Origin: a virus
IMG/VR virus record: IMGVR_UViG_3300027973_000031
Coordinates: 1-64,000 of that record
Length of the DNA stretch: 64,000 nucleotides
Reading direction: 5' to 3' (one strand)
The translations under genes and the position numbers were made by a program. This document shows, piece after piece, positions 9,901 through 18,923 of the stretch; position 1 is the first letter of the stretch, and every line of letters starts with the position of its first letter. The notes under the pieces are model-generated. The model made no database searches, was not told the origin of the DNA, and worked only from the letters and a program-made list of their open reading frames with translations.

Positions 9901-11715
9901 TCTTATAGCGGAACATACTATTGGGTTAAACCAGCGTTACAACCATTGTTTTATCCTGGAATTACTTTTAATTCAATAAAATCTGGTATTGCAATGCCGT
10001 TTAATGTTGTTACGACAGATTTAAGTACAACAGGTGCAAATGCAATAACAGGTAATTTAAATGGAAATTATTATACAAAAATTCCATTTGAGGCAGCATT
10101 AGATCCAAGTAAATTTGCAGATGTAAAGATCTATGATGCAGATCCGGATATACAATTTGCTAATAGTGCTTCTGCAACATTACAAAAAGGTTTCCAAAAA
10201 GATTCTGCTTATAAAGAGCTAGCTAATAATCTTTATTCAGAAATAGTTGAATTTTTTATAAAAGATGAAAAACTACCATCGTTAAGTTCTACCCCAGAAC
10301 AGTTTTGGTATTTCTCAGATTTAACAAAAGATTACTCTATGAGACTTGTAATAAATAAGACTCCTAATTTTACAACCTATTCTTCTTTAGAAAATTTTGG
10401 ACCAAGACCATATATTTTCCACAATCCACCTTGGATAACAACAAGTGGGGATGCTACTTTGCAAACAATTACTGGCTCTTCGTTTAATTCTGATTTAAAC
10501 TTAGCTCCTTCTTCTTCTTGGAAAAATGCTTCTTATGCTGCAGCAACAATTACGTTTAAGCCCTCTTTGATTACCGCTTCTGCTGGCGTACAGATTGTCG
10601 CGGGTAAAGGTGCTCAATTTACTTTTAATGAAATTAAGAGATACAGTACAGTAACCTATGAAAGCTCTTTCGTAACATCATCTACCGTCGCTAATAAGGC
10701 AGTAAATCTAGGAGATTGTGTAGAAATTTTTGGATTTTCAGAGACTAATAAAACTTGGACTCCGTATGTTAAATGGACAAATCCAACTGCTAATTTAAAT
10801 TTTTCCGGAACAATGGCAAAACTAACCAATTCTTCTGGCTATGATTCAGGTGGGACAACTCCTGGAGATGCAATAAGAGGAGTTTGGCATCAGTTAGGTG
10901 TTGATGTTGATGATACAACGGGTTTGTTTTTTCAAGCAACAGATAATTCAAACACATTAACAGGCTCTTTGCTAGACATAGTTGGATTTAATCCGAAAGA
11001 AAGAATTAGAATTGGCGAAGTTGCCACATCAAAAACATTTGAAGAGGCATTGGTGATAGTTCCAGTTTATCTTGAAAATGAAATTGAAGAAAAACTTTTA
11101 TATTTAAATTTAGATAAATTTGAAAAAAATTATGGCAAAGATCAAGATTTAATAAAAATGGATAATTTTAGCAAAAAATACATTATGCCTCCTCTTATGG
11201 ATTTTATGAGAATAAGAAGAAATTCTAAGATTCCATTAAAATTACAAGATTATGGAAAAGTTTCTGCTCCATTTTTGTTCTTCTTTGAAGAATTTAAATC
11301 AGTTATAACAAGAAGTGATTTAATAAAAATTTGGCAAGGAATAATGCCAGACATAGCAAAAACTATGGAAATGGATAATAAAACAATTGAATTTGATCTA
11401 AAAAATAGCAATATTTTTTCTTATGATGATTTAGTAAAATTTGGCAATACATTGCCAAAGAATCTAAGATTCAAAGTATTTAAAGTAAGCTATAGAGCAG
11501 AAACTGATTACAAAAATGTTATCAACAGAACTTTGAACGATCCAATTAATGATAGTTATAAATTAGCTTACAATTGGCCTTATTCTAAAGCAGAGTTGAT
11601 TGCTGGTGGTGAAGTAGAAGTTGAACTAGAATACGATAAGACAAATAATGTTGCTAAAGGATTTCATTTAGATAATCAAGGTAATGTTGTAAAAGATTCT
11701 GAAACTAACAAGTAG
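6940..11715 (+). CDS. Giant virion structural protein, function unknown
   Basis: At 1591 residues this is the largest gene in the window. It is uniformly rich in Asn, Ser, Thr, Tyr and Phe, with no signal peptide and no obvious membrane segment. The N-terminal 120 residues are hydrophilic, the middle is beta-like low-complexity tail-protein sequence, and the C-terminal 250 residues change style to charged, helix-prone sequence (for example 'EEKLLYLNLDKFEKNYGKDQDLIKMDNF'). That could be an anchor to the baseplate. It lies 11 bases after the LamG-like gene and 8 before the next, within one late operon. I do not recognise a family. A peripheral baseplate or long-fibre role is inferred from position and composition only. 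Confidence 0.55.
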   Translation: MSQSTRNKIKYNVVSQDEEKIKGDAFKSRSYLYTSETNPLDTFYKYYANRNDTNLFTSGTNTETRTQVHDSVYTDYNKDQVNVVKLKESLTSFSYTQGYNTDEQKIYGYVNELLQRDPTQVITFTEQQSADLVAKTGMYIRNIKVYGSNVGLKNSYMPVTIIAPSDFNGYRSVLSSSGVTKAYDITKIHNEGDIKSTLQGPFTTQHVGGYAHRHVAINTGSDNQFNRPEMFSISASGTSISFTSPLGSTPNYNKLAVRFSREGGARRVVSTKRIKTTDPRIAGNYSKNYEVFQATNRNENNLWFRSYPTASFPLIDSPFISGAQDFQVQDFTLGDGTNSEMIIAQTFGAPGGPETRAAQNLDPTSRQFSPYNTVNYRNPSARYYLNKKFLVDHAEYGNYTTAGYGLTASFHGIQRNTNYNITSSGGIVKKYDNAFIRREIPASPRGYSWINSRFGTGSFDNNVFVKDYSNPGITFLSKSLDRSVYFETYGFNTTQDEMVKSSSFSAYSTTFTASSATSLNTYLISRNKLMGFGTQRQLSNYYNPIRLKTRKQVSSVVSGIGYSGADFEIIKSNYVGNIDDKKQFVYYQQSPINSKYRNIVVEYNLSDGNKENISLPFASNYSYLGDFYNISLDRLDTLYKDERNIRYADKSGSLFYKLLEVDKEKIQNNITNSKINKIYYKEKLWPKTENSYRNIATGRSLLSVLYTWNSNFNNRSRASTQIFGWDPGKDSSAGQLNYPASGKEYASVWPMDTYTYQSGTVFIEKSGVLMHLDNPTFISNSYAGINFTGSYLFPPYGTEMLGTCLFGRNFNTNRPQNTIQDSVSVPYYDSYKTVAYDVKYNFKNYAVFSSYNPTVVLGNYYNEGTTPPVNYEYIDSYNLIVSLSTEYDPLGFNIDYSTGQITLSQFYADRRNYTDFIDVLPDFNKNEDLKISKIKFNLNTVKKFVPLSEFYPSEQLSKVLPKNFYKYFIKNGVSITDAATGAFIFSGSYSGTYYWVKPALQPLFYPGITFNSIKSGIAMPFNVVTTDLSTTGANAITGNLNGNYYTKIPFEAALDPSKFADVKIYDADPDIQFANSASATLQKGFQKDSAYKELANNLYSEIVEFFIKDEKLPSLSSTPEQFWYFSDLTKDYSMRLVINKTPNFTTYSSLENFGPRPYIFHNPPWITTSGDATLQTITGSSFNSDLNLAPSSSWKNASYAAATITFKPSLITASAGVQIVAGKGAQFTFNEIKRYSTVTYESSFVTSSTVANKAVNLGDCVEIFGFSETNKTWTPYVKWTNPTANLNFSGTMAKLTNSSGYDSGGTTPGDAIRGVWHQLGVDVDDTTGLFFQATDNSNTLTGSLLDIVGFNPKERIRIGEVATSKTFEEALVIVPVYLENEIEEKLLYLNLDKFEKNYGKDQDLIKMDNFSKKYIMPPLMDFMRIRRNSKIPLKLQDYGKVSAPFLFFFEEFKSVITRSDLIKIWQGIMPDIAKTMEMDNKTIEFDLKNSNIFSYDDLVKFGNTLPKNLRFKVFKVSYRAETDYKNVINRTLNDPINDSYKLAYNWPYSKAELIAGGEVEVELEYDKTNNVAKGFHLDNQGNVVKDSETNK

Positions 11716-11723
11716 GAAAAAAC

Positions 11724-12551
11724 ATGGAATTTTTTAAACAAAATGAAGAAGTCATTGATCTAGTTTTAACTCCAAAAGGAAGAGAGTTGCTAGCAAAGGG
11801 AATGTTTACACCAGCTAGCTATTCTTTCCACGACATTGATGTAAAATATGAAAGCAACAATGGAGAACCCCAGAATGAGATAGCTTCAAGAATTAAAACT
11901 TCTGCTCGTTTAAAAGCTCCTTCTTATTATTCAAGTGGAGAAGATTATTATAGAGATGGCAAAACAGGACAAGTAATAAGAAAACATAATCTAGCTAATA
12001 GAATTGGTGATAAAATACTTGGTAATCAATACGCTCCAGCATGGAAAATAAAGTTTATTAATTCTCCGGATTTTCAAAACTATGTTTCAGGCAGTGCTTT
12101 GATAACTCCAAAATATTATACAACATATATTACTGCAAATACTTTTGAGAACATTATTGAAAACGAAGGGCTAGAAGAAGTAATACCTCAATTAAACATA
12201 ACATCTTATTATCAAAAAGTTGAAGTTAAAAATTTTGTTGATAAAGATGGTAAAAAATATATAAAAACATTTATAGTAGAGGACAACGAGCTTCTAGCTG
12301 AAATTGAAGAAATAAATGCATTTGAAGAAAATGAAACAGATAATTATTTTATCGAAGTTTATTTAGAAGCGTCAGACGGCAAAGATAAGGGAAAATTAGT
12401 TCAACTTCTATTTAATAAAGAAATAAACAACGAATATTCAATAGAAAATTATTTAAATATTTCTTTTGATAATAATGCTGACTTTGAACAAAAGATGAAA
12501 ACAGCAGATATTTACGGACCAGGAGGAAAGGAAACTCCTTCAAATTGCTAA
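11724..12551 (+). CDS. Tail/baseplate protein with 'VLT-GR-LA-G' N-terminal motif
   Basis: A 275-residue unassigned protein. Residues 9-40 ('VIDLVLTPKGRELLAKGMF...SYSFHDIDVKY') resemble the N-terminus of the protein starting at 17898 ('IILDAVLTELGRKKLAEG...FAVADDEIDY'), so the two share a short module. The remainder is charged and helical, with an acidic stretch near residues 190-215. A 'GGAAAAA'-type purine-rich ribosome binding site lies just before the start. It sits inside the tail gene run, 3 bases before the next gene. A shared module in two neighbouring virion proteins suggests they attach to the same partner (inference). Confidence 0.5.
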   Translation: MEFFKQNEEVIDLVLTPKGRELLAKGMFTPASYSFHDIDVKYESNNGEPQNEIASRIKTSARLKAPSYYSSGEDYYRDGKTGQVIRKHNLANRIGDKILGNQYAPAWKIKFINSPDFQNYVSGSALITPKYYTTYITANTFENIIENEGLEEVIPQLNITSYYQKVEVKNFVDKDGKKYIKTFIVEDNELLAEIEEINAFEENETDNYFIEVYLEASDGKDKGKLVQLLFNKEINNEYSIENYLNISFDNNADFEQKMKTADIYGPGGKETPSNC

Positions 12552-12554
12552 ACC

Positions 12555-13781
12555 ATGAATTCTAAAAACTATCTTTCAAATATGTATGTATCTAGAAGTT
12601 TAGATGATAATCTATACATTTTTCTTTCTATCAACGAAAATCTTATGCTGAAAGATAGAGCAGAATTATATAAGCTCTTTACAGAGCAAGAGCTGTTAGA
12701 TATTTTTAGTAAAGTTGTAACAAAGAAAATTTTATTGCAAGGATCTGATTTAAGAACTTATCCAATCGAATCCGTTGCAGAAATATCACAAATTAATATT
12801 TTAGATAATCAACAATTTACGACATATCTAATAAAATTAAAAAACAATCTTATAGAGTTTCCTGCTAGAATACTTTTTAACTATTCATTTAAGTTTAGAT
12901 ATTATAGATTTTTAGATGAAAAATTAAAAAATATAAATGCTAGAACTGAAATAGATATAGATAGAGATCTTAGAGTATTATACAACGAGATTGCAAATTA
13001 TGATGAAGCATTGGTAAACTATGATAATTCAGAATTGATAAGACATACAGAAACCGTTTCAACGGGATACATAGACTTTAGAAATTATGACGAAGTAAAA
13101 GAAAGAGCAGCATTCACAAGCTCAGAAAGAGATAGTAAATCATTATTACAACAAATTTTATTTGATAGCAATGGCTATACTAAATTTGAGAAAATAATAA
13201 TAGACAAACAAATTCAAAACATCTTTGATGCAGATAAACAAAAATTAGCAGAATATTATGGAAAGCTTGTTAATTCTATAAGTGATTATGATTATAAAAG
13301 ATTTTTAAATCAATTGAGTATTTTTGTTAAAAATGAAGATAACTCTAAAAAAGTAGTCGATCCAGAATTGGTTAGAGCAAATACTGCAAATGCAAACACT
13401 TCTTCTGAAGAGGGATTGTTTAAAAAAGAAAATACCAGTCTCAAAACAGATGAAGCAAAAGACAGTGCTAATTTATTCCTATCTTTTATTTTAAATGATG
13501 GAATCATAAAGCCAACAACAGAAGAAGAAAATAATGATTATAGATCTTTCTTAATTGATTCTTTTGAATATCCAACTTACTTTTTTAAACATGTTTTAAA
13601 ATTTAAAATAGAATATTTAGTTTCAATAGATCCAAATTCTATGCATGAAACATGGGAACAAATAACCCAAGAAAATATTAATTCTGTTACTAATTTCAAT
13701 TCTATTTTCTGCAGAATAAGTTTAAAAAATAAAAAATACTTTGATAAAGTGGCTTATGAGTATTTTGTATTAGAGGCATAA
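12555..13781 (+). CDS. Unassigned tail-region protein
   Basis: A 408-residue protein with no recognised domain. It is rich in Asn, Asp, Lys and Tyr, with helix-prone segments around residues 95-135 and 195-260 and a polar linker at about 270-300 (Asn-Thr-Ala-Asn repeats followed by Glu/Lys). There is no signal peptide or membrane segment. The start follows the previous stop by 3 bases and has no close Shine-Dalgarno. A strong AGGAGG lies about 35 bases upstream, inside the end of the previous gene, so translation may depend on coupling. The function is unknown; membership in the baseplate operon is the only clue. Confidence 0.45.
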   Translation: MNSKNYLSNMYVSRSLDDNLYIFLSINENLMLKDRAELYKLFTEQELLDIFSKVVTKKILLQGSDLRTYPIESVAEISQINILDNQQFTTYLIKLKNNLIEFPARILFNYSFKFRYYRFLDEKLKNINARTEIDIDRDLRVLYNEIANYDEALVNYDNSELIRHTETVSTGYIDFRNYDEVKERAAFTSSERDSKSLLQQILFDSNGYTKFEKIIIDKQIQNIFDADKQKLAEYYGKLVNSISDYDYKRFLNQLSIFVKNEDNSKKVVDPELVRANTANANTSSEEGLFKKENTSLKTDEAKDSANLFLSFILNDGIIKPTTEEENNDYRSFLIDSFEYPTYFFKHVLKFKIEYLVSIDPNSMHETWEQITQENINSVTNFNSIFCRISLKNKKYFDKVAYEYFVLEA

Positions 13782-13783
13782 AA

Positions 13784-16700
13784 ATGGCGTTTAACAATAT
13801 CAATTATTCAGGATCAACAGTGTACGGAAACTACAAAAAAGTTTTTGATACATTTACAACCAACAACTATACAAATGATCCTTATAAAAAAATTGATGAC
13901 TTTATGACGCCAATTTTACAAAAAGAATCATCTATTTTTGTTTTTGGTCAAGAAATACCAGTATTTAAAAAAGTTGGAGATATTAAACAAAACTTTGATA
14001 ATGTTATACAAAACATAGGAAATAATAATAATACTTATTATCAAAGTATTTTGCCTTATTTTTTTATGAATTATGTTTGTTCTGATGAAACTTCGCAGAT
14101 AAAAAATATAAATAAAAAAACTGAAGAGTTGAAAGTTCCTATTGATTATTTTGTAGATGGTAGATTATTTGGAATTAAAAAAAGATTTGATTCTATAAAA
14201 AATGGATTTCCTCTTACAGAATCCGATGGGTGGGATTTTTTTAATTCTTTTACATATAGTTTTTTAGATGAGAGTTTTATTTCAAACACAAATGATTTAA
14301 ATAAAGTTGTTGAAAATATCTTTTATAATACTTTATTTAAATATTTTAATGTAGATGGTTATTATGGGTTTACTATTAATAATTCTAATAGTCTTGTATA
14401 TACAAAAAAAGGAGCTACTGTAACAACCAAAAACGGGCAAACAGTTTATGTTCCAGGAATTGGCGAAGCTCCAAATTATTTGAATATATCGGTTGATTCT
14501 TTCCAAAAAATAAAAAACAAAGTTTCCATAAAATCCAGTGCTATTAGAACAAATTACTCTTCTACATTATTGCCACCAAAGCAAATAGAATTTGAGGATA
14601 CAAAAGAAGAATTTCTTTCTGGTATTTTATTAAATAAACCATCTGTGATACCTATTGATTCCTTCTTTTATTATAAAAACCGTGCTTTATTGACTTCTTT
14701 ATCAGAAGAAACATCTTCTAAAATTGTTAAAAATTATATTAATTCTGTTGCAGGTTATTTTAATTTAGTTCATTACATTTTAAAAAATGCCATCATAGAT
14801 TTTGAATATTATGAAAAACTTTCGAACAGTGAAGAAAATATTTTTGACAATGCAACCAATAAATTAATTTCAGATTTATCAAAAGAATATAAAGATGATC
14901 TCATGTTAAAGAGGTTAAAGATTTATACAAAAGAATTATTAATAAATTTATTAAATTTAGTAGGAGATGAAAATTCGGTAAATAATCTTTCTAATACTTT
15001 CTTAGATTTTCTTGAAGAAAATGAACCACAAATAGTTGGCAATTATAATAGAGAAGAATTATTTAATATCTTCAAGCAACTAAATCAAGCTGCTTATGAT
15101 ACTTTCAAAGAACCAACGCCACAAAAAATGCTCCCAAGCAATAATGGGAAAGTAAAAACAAGTCTAGTAGTTTCTAACATTACATTTAATGATCAAGTTG
15201 TTCACTCGAATGATTTAATTTTGCAAAGAGTTTATGTTTATAGAACTAATGAAAAGCCTTCAACTTACGAAGATATTTTGCAAGATGAGAAATTATATAA
15301 AATTTTAGATTTAGAACTGGATACTACAAAATTAATTCCTAAAACAATTGAAGATAATGTAACTTTAATAGATGATATACAGGCAAATACAAAATATTAT
15401 TATTGTTTTCTATCTGAAAGAGATTACGATGTTTATCAAGAAGTATTAAAGTTATATGAAGGATCTAGAATAGTTAAACACTTTTCTTCTCCAACAAAAG
15501 TTCTAGAGTTAGAGATGATCTCAACAGATAATTCTACATATCTAGATTATAGTTTTTATACGCCAGAGCAAAAAGAGTTTTATAATAAAACTAAAAATTT
15601 CTTGTCAAAAATAAAAGTATCTGCATCAGATTTACAAAAAACCTATGATCCAGAACTAGAAAGGTTTGTTCCTCCAAAAGGCTCTATGCAATTATGGGAC
15701 AATACAGTTAAGCGGGTCGATTCTTATGATCTTGGTAAAGGTTTAACCGTAAAATTAAGATTATCTTCACCAAAAACTAATAAGAAAATTGATTTAAATT
15801 TACGATATTTTCTTAATGATTTTCCAAATTTTCTTGATAAAAACCAAGTAATTACCATAGACGATTTAAATGTAGCATTCGGAAATAAAAAAATCAAAGA
15901 AGTTTATTCACATTTAATGCCAGAAATTTTATCTTCAATTAGCGATCCAAGTAAAAAAGAATTTGTTGATATAAAATATAACTTCAAAAGTTTAAAATAT
16001 AACATTCAACTTCCGATGTTATATCTTACTGTTGGAATTAAAAACCCAACCTATCCAACTTATATTACTAAATTAAAAAATAATATTACAGTTTTTGTCG
16101 GAAATAGTGACAGAAAATATGTTCCAATTTATTTTAATTCTTTGCCGCAAATATCTTACAGTGAAGCAGAAAAAATATTTAATAATCCGGAAGAAACAAA
16201 ATATTTAGTAAAAAATTATTCATTAGATAATATACCTGGATTTTATGATGATCTTAGAAAAAAAGATAGTTTACCAACCGATTATTTAAAATTCTTAAAG
16301 GTTGTTTTTAATATTACTGATGAATTTGGTAGCACATATTCTAAAGACATTGAGTATTCAATTAATAATATTATACCAGTTAGTATAAATTTATCTGACA
16401 ATATTAATGTAATTAATGAAGGTAGCTCCGTAAGCTTTATACTTAAAACGATTGGATTACCAGACGGCACACAATTATTTTGGGATCTAGAGGGTAATAA
16501 TATAGATGATCTAGATTTTGAATCAGCTGAATATTCTAATGGATTGAACAGTACATTTAGAGCGGTATTTGGAGTAGACCAGGTTACAGAAGGAAAAGTT
16601 ACTATTTTCAATAACTCTGCTTTATTAAAAATAACAACTTCAAAGGACTTAAGAACTGATGGGCAAAAAACATTCTTTGTTAATGTAAGGTCAGCTCCAG

Positions 16701-17845
16701 CAAATGTATTAGGCGGAGGAGACATAATAGCAGTAAGCCCATCTGTAACTGTAAATGATACTTCAATTAAGTTGCCTGTATTTTCTTTTGTATCAAATAG
16801 CATAAATACCTCAAACAGCTTAAATGAAGGTGAAACTTTAGATTTAATAATACAAAGTAAAGATGTCAACTCTCAGGATGAATATTATTGGGAAGTTGTT
16901 GGAAAAAGTGGCAACTTAAACGCAAGTGATTTTGTTGATGGAATAACTGCTGGAAAATTATTGTTTAATGAAATTAAAAGCGCTTATTTGAAAATAAACA
17001 TAAAACAAGATCTTTTAACGGAAGGTCCGGAAACTTTTGTAATAAACATTAGAAAAACAGCGGCTTCAGATATTCTATCAACATCTAAGGTTTATACAAT
17101 AAATGATACATCCACATCACAAAGAACTTACAAAATAACGCCAGATCTCTTCTCAATAAATGAAGGAGATGTATTTAGTTGTTTCGTTTATACCTCAAAC
17201 GTTCCAGTAGGTACTACCTTATTTTGGGATTTATCAGGAACAAATATAACTTCTGGAGATTTCACGCAAATCAATGGAACATTAACAATTAACAGTGGAG
17301 ATTTGACTTCTGGAAGAGGTGGTTTTAATACTACTGCTCTAAAAGATTCAATAACAGAAGGCATTGAATCTTTTAGGGTAAATATTAGAGAAACCCTTAA
17401 TGGATCAATTGTTGCAGCAGTTGGACCAATAACTTTAAACGATACTTCTTTGACTCCAACTTTGTCAGCGAACGCATTAATTTTAAAAAGTAAATTAGCA
17501 AACCTTGGTATAACTTTAAATAATGATTTAACTGCAAACATTAAATCACAAGAATTAGGTAGTGGAGTATGGGGTGGTGGATTTAAATATGACGCCGTTA
17601 AAGGTACTTTCGTTAGTACTCCATACTATACAGTAGACAGTGACTTTAGACTTGCAGTGTTACATGCAGGCTTAGTTTCATCTGCCAATACAACTGTTAA
17701 AGTAAAATTTACAGATCTTGGAGATAAAGCATTCTTCTACGGAAGTGAAAAACTTTACTATGATACCGTACAAAATATTACCAAAAAGATTACAACCTCT
17801 AGTTGGGGTGCAGCATATGCAGCGTTTAGCATTTCTCTAGCATAG
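13784..17845 (+). CDS. Large tail protein with three Calx-beta-like repeats
   Basis: A 1353-residue protein. The N-terminal 600 residues are helical and charged. Residues 470-570 include a beta segment. About residues 870-1220 contain three consecutive repeats of about 110 residues. Each starts with a Asn/Glu-Gly turn ('INEGSS', 'LNEGET', 'INEGDV'), has a 'LFWDL' or 'YYWEV' strand, then 'D..TEG.E.F.VNIR', and closes on 'NDTS'. This is the Calx-beta-like repeat pattern, and acidic turns suggest possible calcium binding. The last 130 residues form a separate Gly-rich tip-like domain. A GAGG site precedes the ATG. A fibre or adhesin-like role is inferred. An imperfect terminator hairpin straddles the stop codon. 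Confidence 0.6.
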   Translation: MAFNNINYSGSTVYGNYKKVFDTFTTNNYTNDPYKKIDDFMTPILQKESSIFVFGQEIPVFKKVGDIKQNFDNVIQNIGNNNNTYYQSILPYFFMNYVCSDETSQIKNINKKTEELKVPIDYFVDGRLFGIKKRFDSIKNGFPLTESDGWDFFNSFTYSFLDESFISNTNDLNKVVENIFYNTLFKYFNVDGYYGFTINNSNSLVYTKKGATVTTKNGQTVYVPGIGEAPNYLNISVDSFQKIKNKVSIKSSAIRTNYSSTLLPPKQIEFEDTKEEFLSGILLNKPSVIPIDSFFYYKNRALLTSLSEETSSKIVKNYINSVAGYFNLVHYILKNAIIDFEYYEKLSNSEENIFDNATNKLISDLSKEYKDDLMLKRLKIYTKELLINLLNLVGDENSVNNLSNTFLDFLEENEPQIVGNYNREELFNIFKQLNQAAYDTFKEPTPQKMLPSNNGKVKTSLVVSNITFNDQVVHSNDLILQRVYVYRTNEKPSTYEDILQDEKLYKILDLELDTTKLIPKTIEDNVTLIDDIQANTKYYYCFLSERDYDVYQEVLKLYEGSRIVKHFSSPTKVLELEMISTDNSTYLDYSFYTPEQKEFYNKTKNFLSKIKVSASDLQKTYDPELERFVPPKGSMQLWDNTVKRVDSYDLGKGLTVKLRLSSPKTNKKIDLNLRYFLNDFPNFLDKNQVITIDDLNVAFGNKKIKEVYSHLMPEILSSISDPSKKEFVDIKYNFKSLKYNIQLPMLYLTVGIKNPTYPTYITKLKNNITVFVGNSDRKYVPIYFNSLPQISYSEAEKIFNNPEETKYLVKNYSLDNIPGFYDDLRKKDSLPTDYLKFLKVVFNITDEFGSTYSKDIEYSINNIIPVSINLSDNINVINEGSSVSFILKTIGLPDGTQLFWDLEGNNIDDLDFESAEYSNGLNSTFRAVFGVDQVTEGKVTIFNNSALLKITTSKDLRTDGQKTFFVNVRSAPANVLGGGDIIAVSPSVTVNDTSIKLPVFSFVSNSINTSNSLNEGETLDLIIQSKDVNSQDEYYWEVVGKSGNLNASDFVDGITAGKLLFNEIKSAYLKINIKQDLLTEGPETFVINIRKTAASDILSTSKVYTINDTSTSQRTYKITPDLFSINEGDVFSCFVYTSNVPVGTTLFWDLSGTNITSGDFTQINGTLTINSGDLTSGRGGFNTTALKDSITEGIESFRVNIRETLNGSIVAAVGPITLNDTSLTPTLSANALILKSKLANLGITLNNDLTANIKSQELGSGVWGGGFKYDAVKGTFVSTPYYTVDSDFRLAVLHAGLVSSANTTVKVKFTDLGDKAFFYGSEKLYYDTVQNITKKITTSSWGAAYAAFSISLA

Positions 17846-17862
17846 TAGAGAAATTAATTTTT
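17831..17862 (+). terminator. Probable intrinsic terminator at end of tail gene
   Basis: A perfect 9-base inverted repeat, ATTTCTCTA / TAGAGAAAT, with a 6-base loop containing the stop codon of the preceding gene, followed by TAATTTTTG. The stem is AT-rich, so termination may be partial. It immediately precedes a late-promoter-like box. Confidence 0.45.
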
Positions 17863-17867
17863 GAACA

Positions 17868-17876
17868 ACTATTTAA
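17868..17876 (+). promoter_or_regulatory. Late-promoter-like box (variant ACTATTTAA)
   Basis: ACTATTTAA lies 30 bases before the ATG at 17898, the same placement as the exact ACTATTTAT boxes elsewhere. It follows the hairpin at 17831. It differs from the consensus at the last base, so support is weaker. Confidence 0.5.
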
Positions 17877-17897
17877 TAGAGACAAAGGAGTCAAACA

Positions 17898-18911
17898 ATG
17901 GCATTTTTAGATAATTCAGGTGACATAATCCTTGATGCGGTTTTAACAGAATTAGGAAGAAAAAAATTAGCAGAAGGTAATGGAAATTTTAAAGTAACAA
18001 AATTTGCAGTAGCTGATGATGAAATTGATTATAGTTTATTCAATATTAACAATCCAAGCGGTTCTGCTTATTATGATTTAAACATTAATTTAACCCCAGC
18101 ACTAGAACCTACAACAAATTCAAATTCCGGATTACAATTCAAACTTAAAACCTATGCAAACCCAAACATTCTTTATTTGCCTGTATTAAAATTAAATCAA
18201 AGCCAATTTATTGATTCTGTAACTAAATCAATTTTAAATTCAACATTTAACGCATTTGTTGTTTTAGTAAATGATACAGCAATTGCTAGTGTAGGAACCA
18301 GCATTACTACAATTGATGGCTTAATTGACGGACGCAGAAACATTGCCACAGGAACTGGCGCTGCTGCTGGCGGAACAAGAGCTGTTGCACGAAATGTAAG
18401 AGTTTCTCAAGGCTTTGATTCAACAAATGGCAACGTTCAAAAAGAATTGGCAGATCTAGAAGATAATGAATTTGATGTTTATGCAAATAGATTATTCTTG
18501 GAAGTTATCGACTCAAATGGAGCTTTTTCTGCAAGTCCAATTGTAAGTTCAACGGCATTTAATAGAAATCAGGCTTATAATTTGTATACAGTAAATTCTT
18601 CTAATAATCCTAACTTCTTCAAGACAGTTAATGTATACAACAATGGGTCAACAACTTCAGCTCCAGCAACAAGCTTGAACGCCACATACATTAGTCAAGT
18701 AGGAAAAGATTTGGCATTTAGCTTGAGAATTTCTGATTTCTTAGCTTCAAATCCTTCGTATTATTTTACTACTTACGGAAGAACACAAGCAACTACAATT
18801 TCTGGTCTAAATTCCAGTACAGCTTTGCACATCTTCTCTTCTTTAAGAGTTGTTGGAGCTAACATTGGGCATTCAATTGACATTCCAGTAGTATTAATTT
18901 ACCAACCATAA
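17898..18911 (+). CDS. Virion protein, tail/baseplate, shares motif with 11724 protein
   Basis: A 337-residue protein, beta-rich and low in charge. Its N-terminus ('DIILDAVLTELGRKKLAEGNGNF...FAVADDEIDYSLF') repeats the short module of the protein at 11724. This module is common at the start of T4-like phage structural proteins of unassigned role. A strong AAAGGAG site lies 9 bases before the ATG. The gene sits after a hairpin and a late-type box, so it probably begins a separate late transcript with the next two genes. Likely an abundant virion component, because its leader is the best in this block (inference). No enzymatic motif was seen. Confidence 0.6.
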   Translation: MAFLDNSGDIILDAVLTELGRKKLAEGNGNFKVTKFAVADDEIDYSLFNINNPSGSAYYDLNINLTPALEPTTNSNSGLQFKLKTYANPNILYLPVLKLNQSQFIDSVTKSILNSTFNAFVVLVNDTAIASVGTSITTIDGLIDGRRNIATGTGAAAGGTRAVARNVRVSQGFDSTNGNVQKELADLEDNEFDVYANRLFLEVIDSNGAFSASPIVSSTAFNRNQAYNLYTVNSSNNPNFFKTVNVYNNGSTTSAPATSLNATYISQVGKDLAFSLRISDFLASNPSYYFTTYGRTQATTISGLNSSTALHIFSSLRVVGANIGHSIDIPVVLIYQP

Positions 18912-18923
18912 CGGAGTTAAATA

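Noticed and set aside
16282-17541. Minus-strand ORFs of 195 and 117 residues opposite the Calx-beta repeats
   Set aside because: No start context or domain; produced by the repeat codon pattern of the plus-strand gene.
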